From positions 1 through 13,482 of the forward strand of contig CANIFK010000056.1 in the NCBI GenBank assembly GCA_947466555.1: DNA of 13,482 nucleotides, in the 5' to 3' direction. This stretch comes from Acidobacteriota bacterium. GTDB lineage: Bacteria; Acidobacteriota; Terriglobia; Bryobacterales; Bryobacteraceae. The notes below the pieces were generated by a model. The model saw nothing but the letters and a program-made list of their open reading frames with translations. It ran no database searches and was not told the origin of the DNA. How positions within the stretch are numbered: position 1 is the first letter of the stretch; each line of letters opens with the position of its first letter. Of this stretch, positions 12,884 to 13,482 are shown in pieces. Position numbers and translations under genes: made by a program.

Positions 12884-13482
12884 CTAGCGGCGGAGGAAGG
12901 CCAGGGTGAGAGTGATGAGCGTGCCGATGGCGAAGAGGGCCAGGCCGAGGAAGACGCTGCGCGGGCGGAAGGCGAATTCGATTTCGTGTATGCCGGCTGG
13001 CGTGACTACGCCGCGGGTGACGCCGTAGGTTTCCCAGATGCGGGCGGGCTGGCGGTCGATGGTGGCCTGCCAGCCGGGGAAGGCCGAGTCGGCCAGGATG
13101 ACCATGCCGGTGCAGCGCATGTTGGCGCGGAGACGGACACGGTTGGCGGAGCGGGTGAGGATTTCGATTTCGTCGCCGGAACAGCTTTCGAGCTTTGGCG
13201 TTTCGCCGAGGAGAACGGTTTGTTGGTAGACGGGAAAGTTGGGTACGTTGAGCTTGGCGCGGAGGTCCGGGAAGGAGCTGGCGGTGATGGCTTCGTGGAC
13301 ACTCCAGGCGCGGGAGCGGGGCTCCGGATTGCGGAAGGCCTTGAGGCCGGATTCGGCTTCGAAGAGTGACGATTGTTCGGGGCGCGCGGGCTGTTTGGCG
13401 ATGTAGTGGGTGATGGCGAAGATGTTCTTTGACGTCTCGGTATGGAGCTCGGAGAGGTAGAGCGCTTCGGGGACGCCGGCGA
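12884..13482 (-). CDS. YfhO-type membrane protein, C-terminal part only
   Basis: The minus-strand frame is open from the right edge to a TAG at 12884-12886, giving 198 residues of a longer protein. It contains the block 'VILADSAFPGWQATIDRQPA' minus its last residues, then 'GVVTPAGIHEIEFAFRPRS' and one C-terminal membrane helix ('GLALFAIGTLITLTLAFL') ending RR. This is the tail of YfhO-family proteins: large multi-membrane-span proteins with an extracytoplasmic C-terminal beta domain, often linked to glycosylation of envelope polymers and resembling GT-C transferases. The N-terminal membrane region lies beyond the window. Third codon positions are strongly C-rich, as in the other minus-strand genes. 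If it is a GT-C-like enzyme, its proximity to the glycan operon may be meaningful, but it is on the opposite strand. Confidence 0.82.
   Translation of the reverse strand, partial: AGVPEALYLSELHTETSKNIFAITHYIAKQPARPEQSSLFEAESGLKAFRNPEPRSRAWSVHEAITASSFPDLRAKLNVPNFPVYQQTVLLGETPKLESCSGDEIEILTRSANRVRLRANMRCTGMVILADSAFPGWQATIDRQPARIWETYGVTRGVVTPAGIHEIEFAFRPRSVFLGLALFAIGTLITLTLAFLRR

Noticed and set aside
11842..12890. GGCTAGCGG repeated at 11842-11850 and 12882-12890
   Set aside because: Both copies coincide with minus-strand stop codons after Arg codons; a 9-bp match in such context is likely chance rather than an attachment site or element border.

Overview
The window is GC-rich, densely coding bacterial chromosome. 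It probably comes from an Acidobacteriota genome of the Bryobacter/Solibacter type. This assignment is an inference from gene content: a VWFA-related protein of the kind typical of that phylum, a class D-like sortase with an LPxTA-type substrate, a Thivi_2564-type small membrane protein, a secreted PD40-like propeller protein and a YfhO-type membrane protein. I see no tRNA, rRNA, CRISPR array, transposase or other mobile element, and no gene-free stretch longer than about 170 bp.

Left part (1-1869). The 5' end of a two-PAS-domain protein lies on the minus strand (1-559, running off the left edge). It diverges from a 63-aa, two-helix membrane protein gene (727-918). Next comes a secreted protein (1057-1800) with a signal peptide and a C-terminal LPATAS / hydrophobic segment / basic tail, which looks like a sortase sorting signal. 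The control regions of the two plus-strand genes share an inverted repeat, TGACY-N6-GGTCA: once before the small gene and twice in tandem before the secreted-protein gene. A strong GC-rich hairpin (1810-1847) separates this part from what follows.

Central part (1870-11863). Nine plus-strand genes are packed with gaps of 11 nt or less or with overlaps, so they probably form one operon. In order they are: malic enzyme; a 65-aa C-x-H/CxxC protein; a secreted VWFA protein; a class D-like sortase; a GT4 glycosyltransferase fused to an all-helical domain; a long GH130 protein; a transglutaminase-like protein; a second GT4; and a short GH130. Several junctions are stop/start overlaps (GTGA, ATGA, TTGA), and both glycosyltransferases appear to start at TTG. 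The last five genes look like a cytoplasmic unit that builds and turns over a (probably mannose-containing) glycan. The sortase, the VWFA protein and the LPATAS protein upstream look like a cell-surface unit. Translational coupling joins the sortase gene to the glycan genes, and this is the most system-like feature of the window.

Right part (11844-13482). Two minus-strand genes converge on the operon: a 5'-truncated YfhO-type gene running off the right edge, then a secreted beta-propeller-like protein whose stop lies inside the end of the last GH130 gene (20-nt tail-to-tail overlap).

Plus-strand genes prefer G at codon third positions and minus-strand genes prefer C, so the plus strand is G-rich throughout. 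This suggests that the whole window lies on one replication arm.
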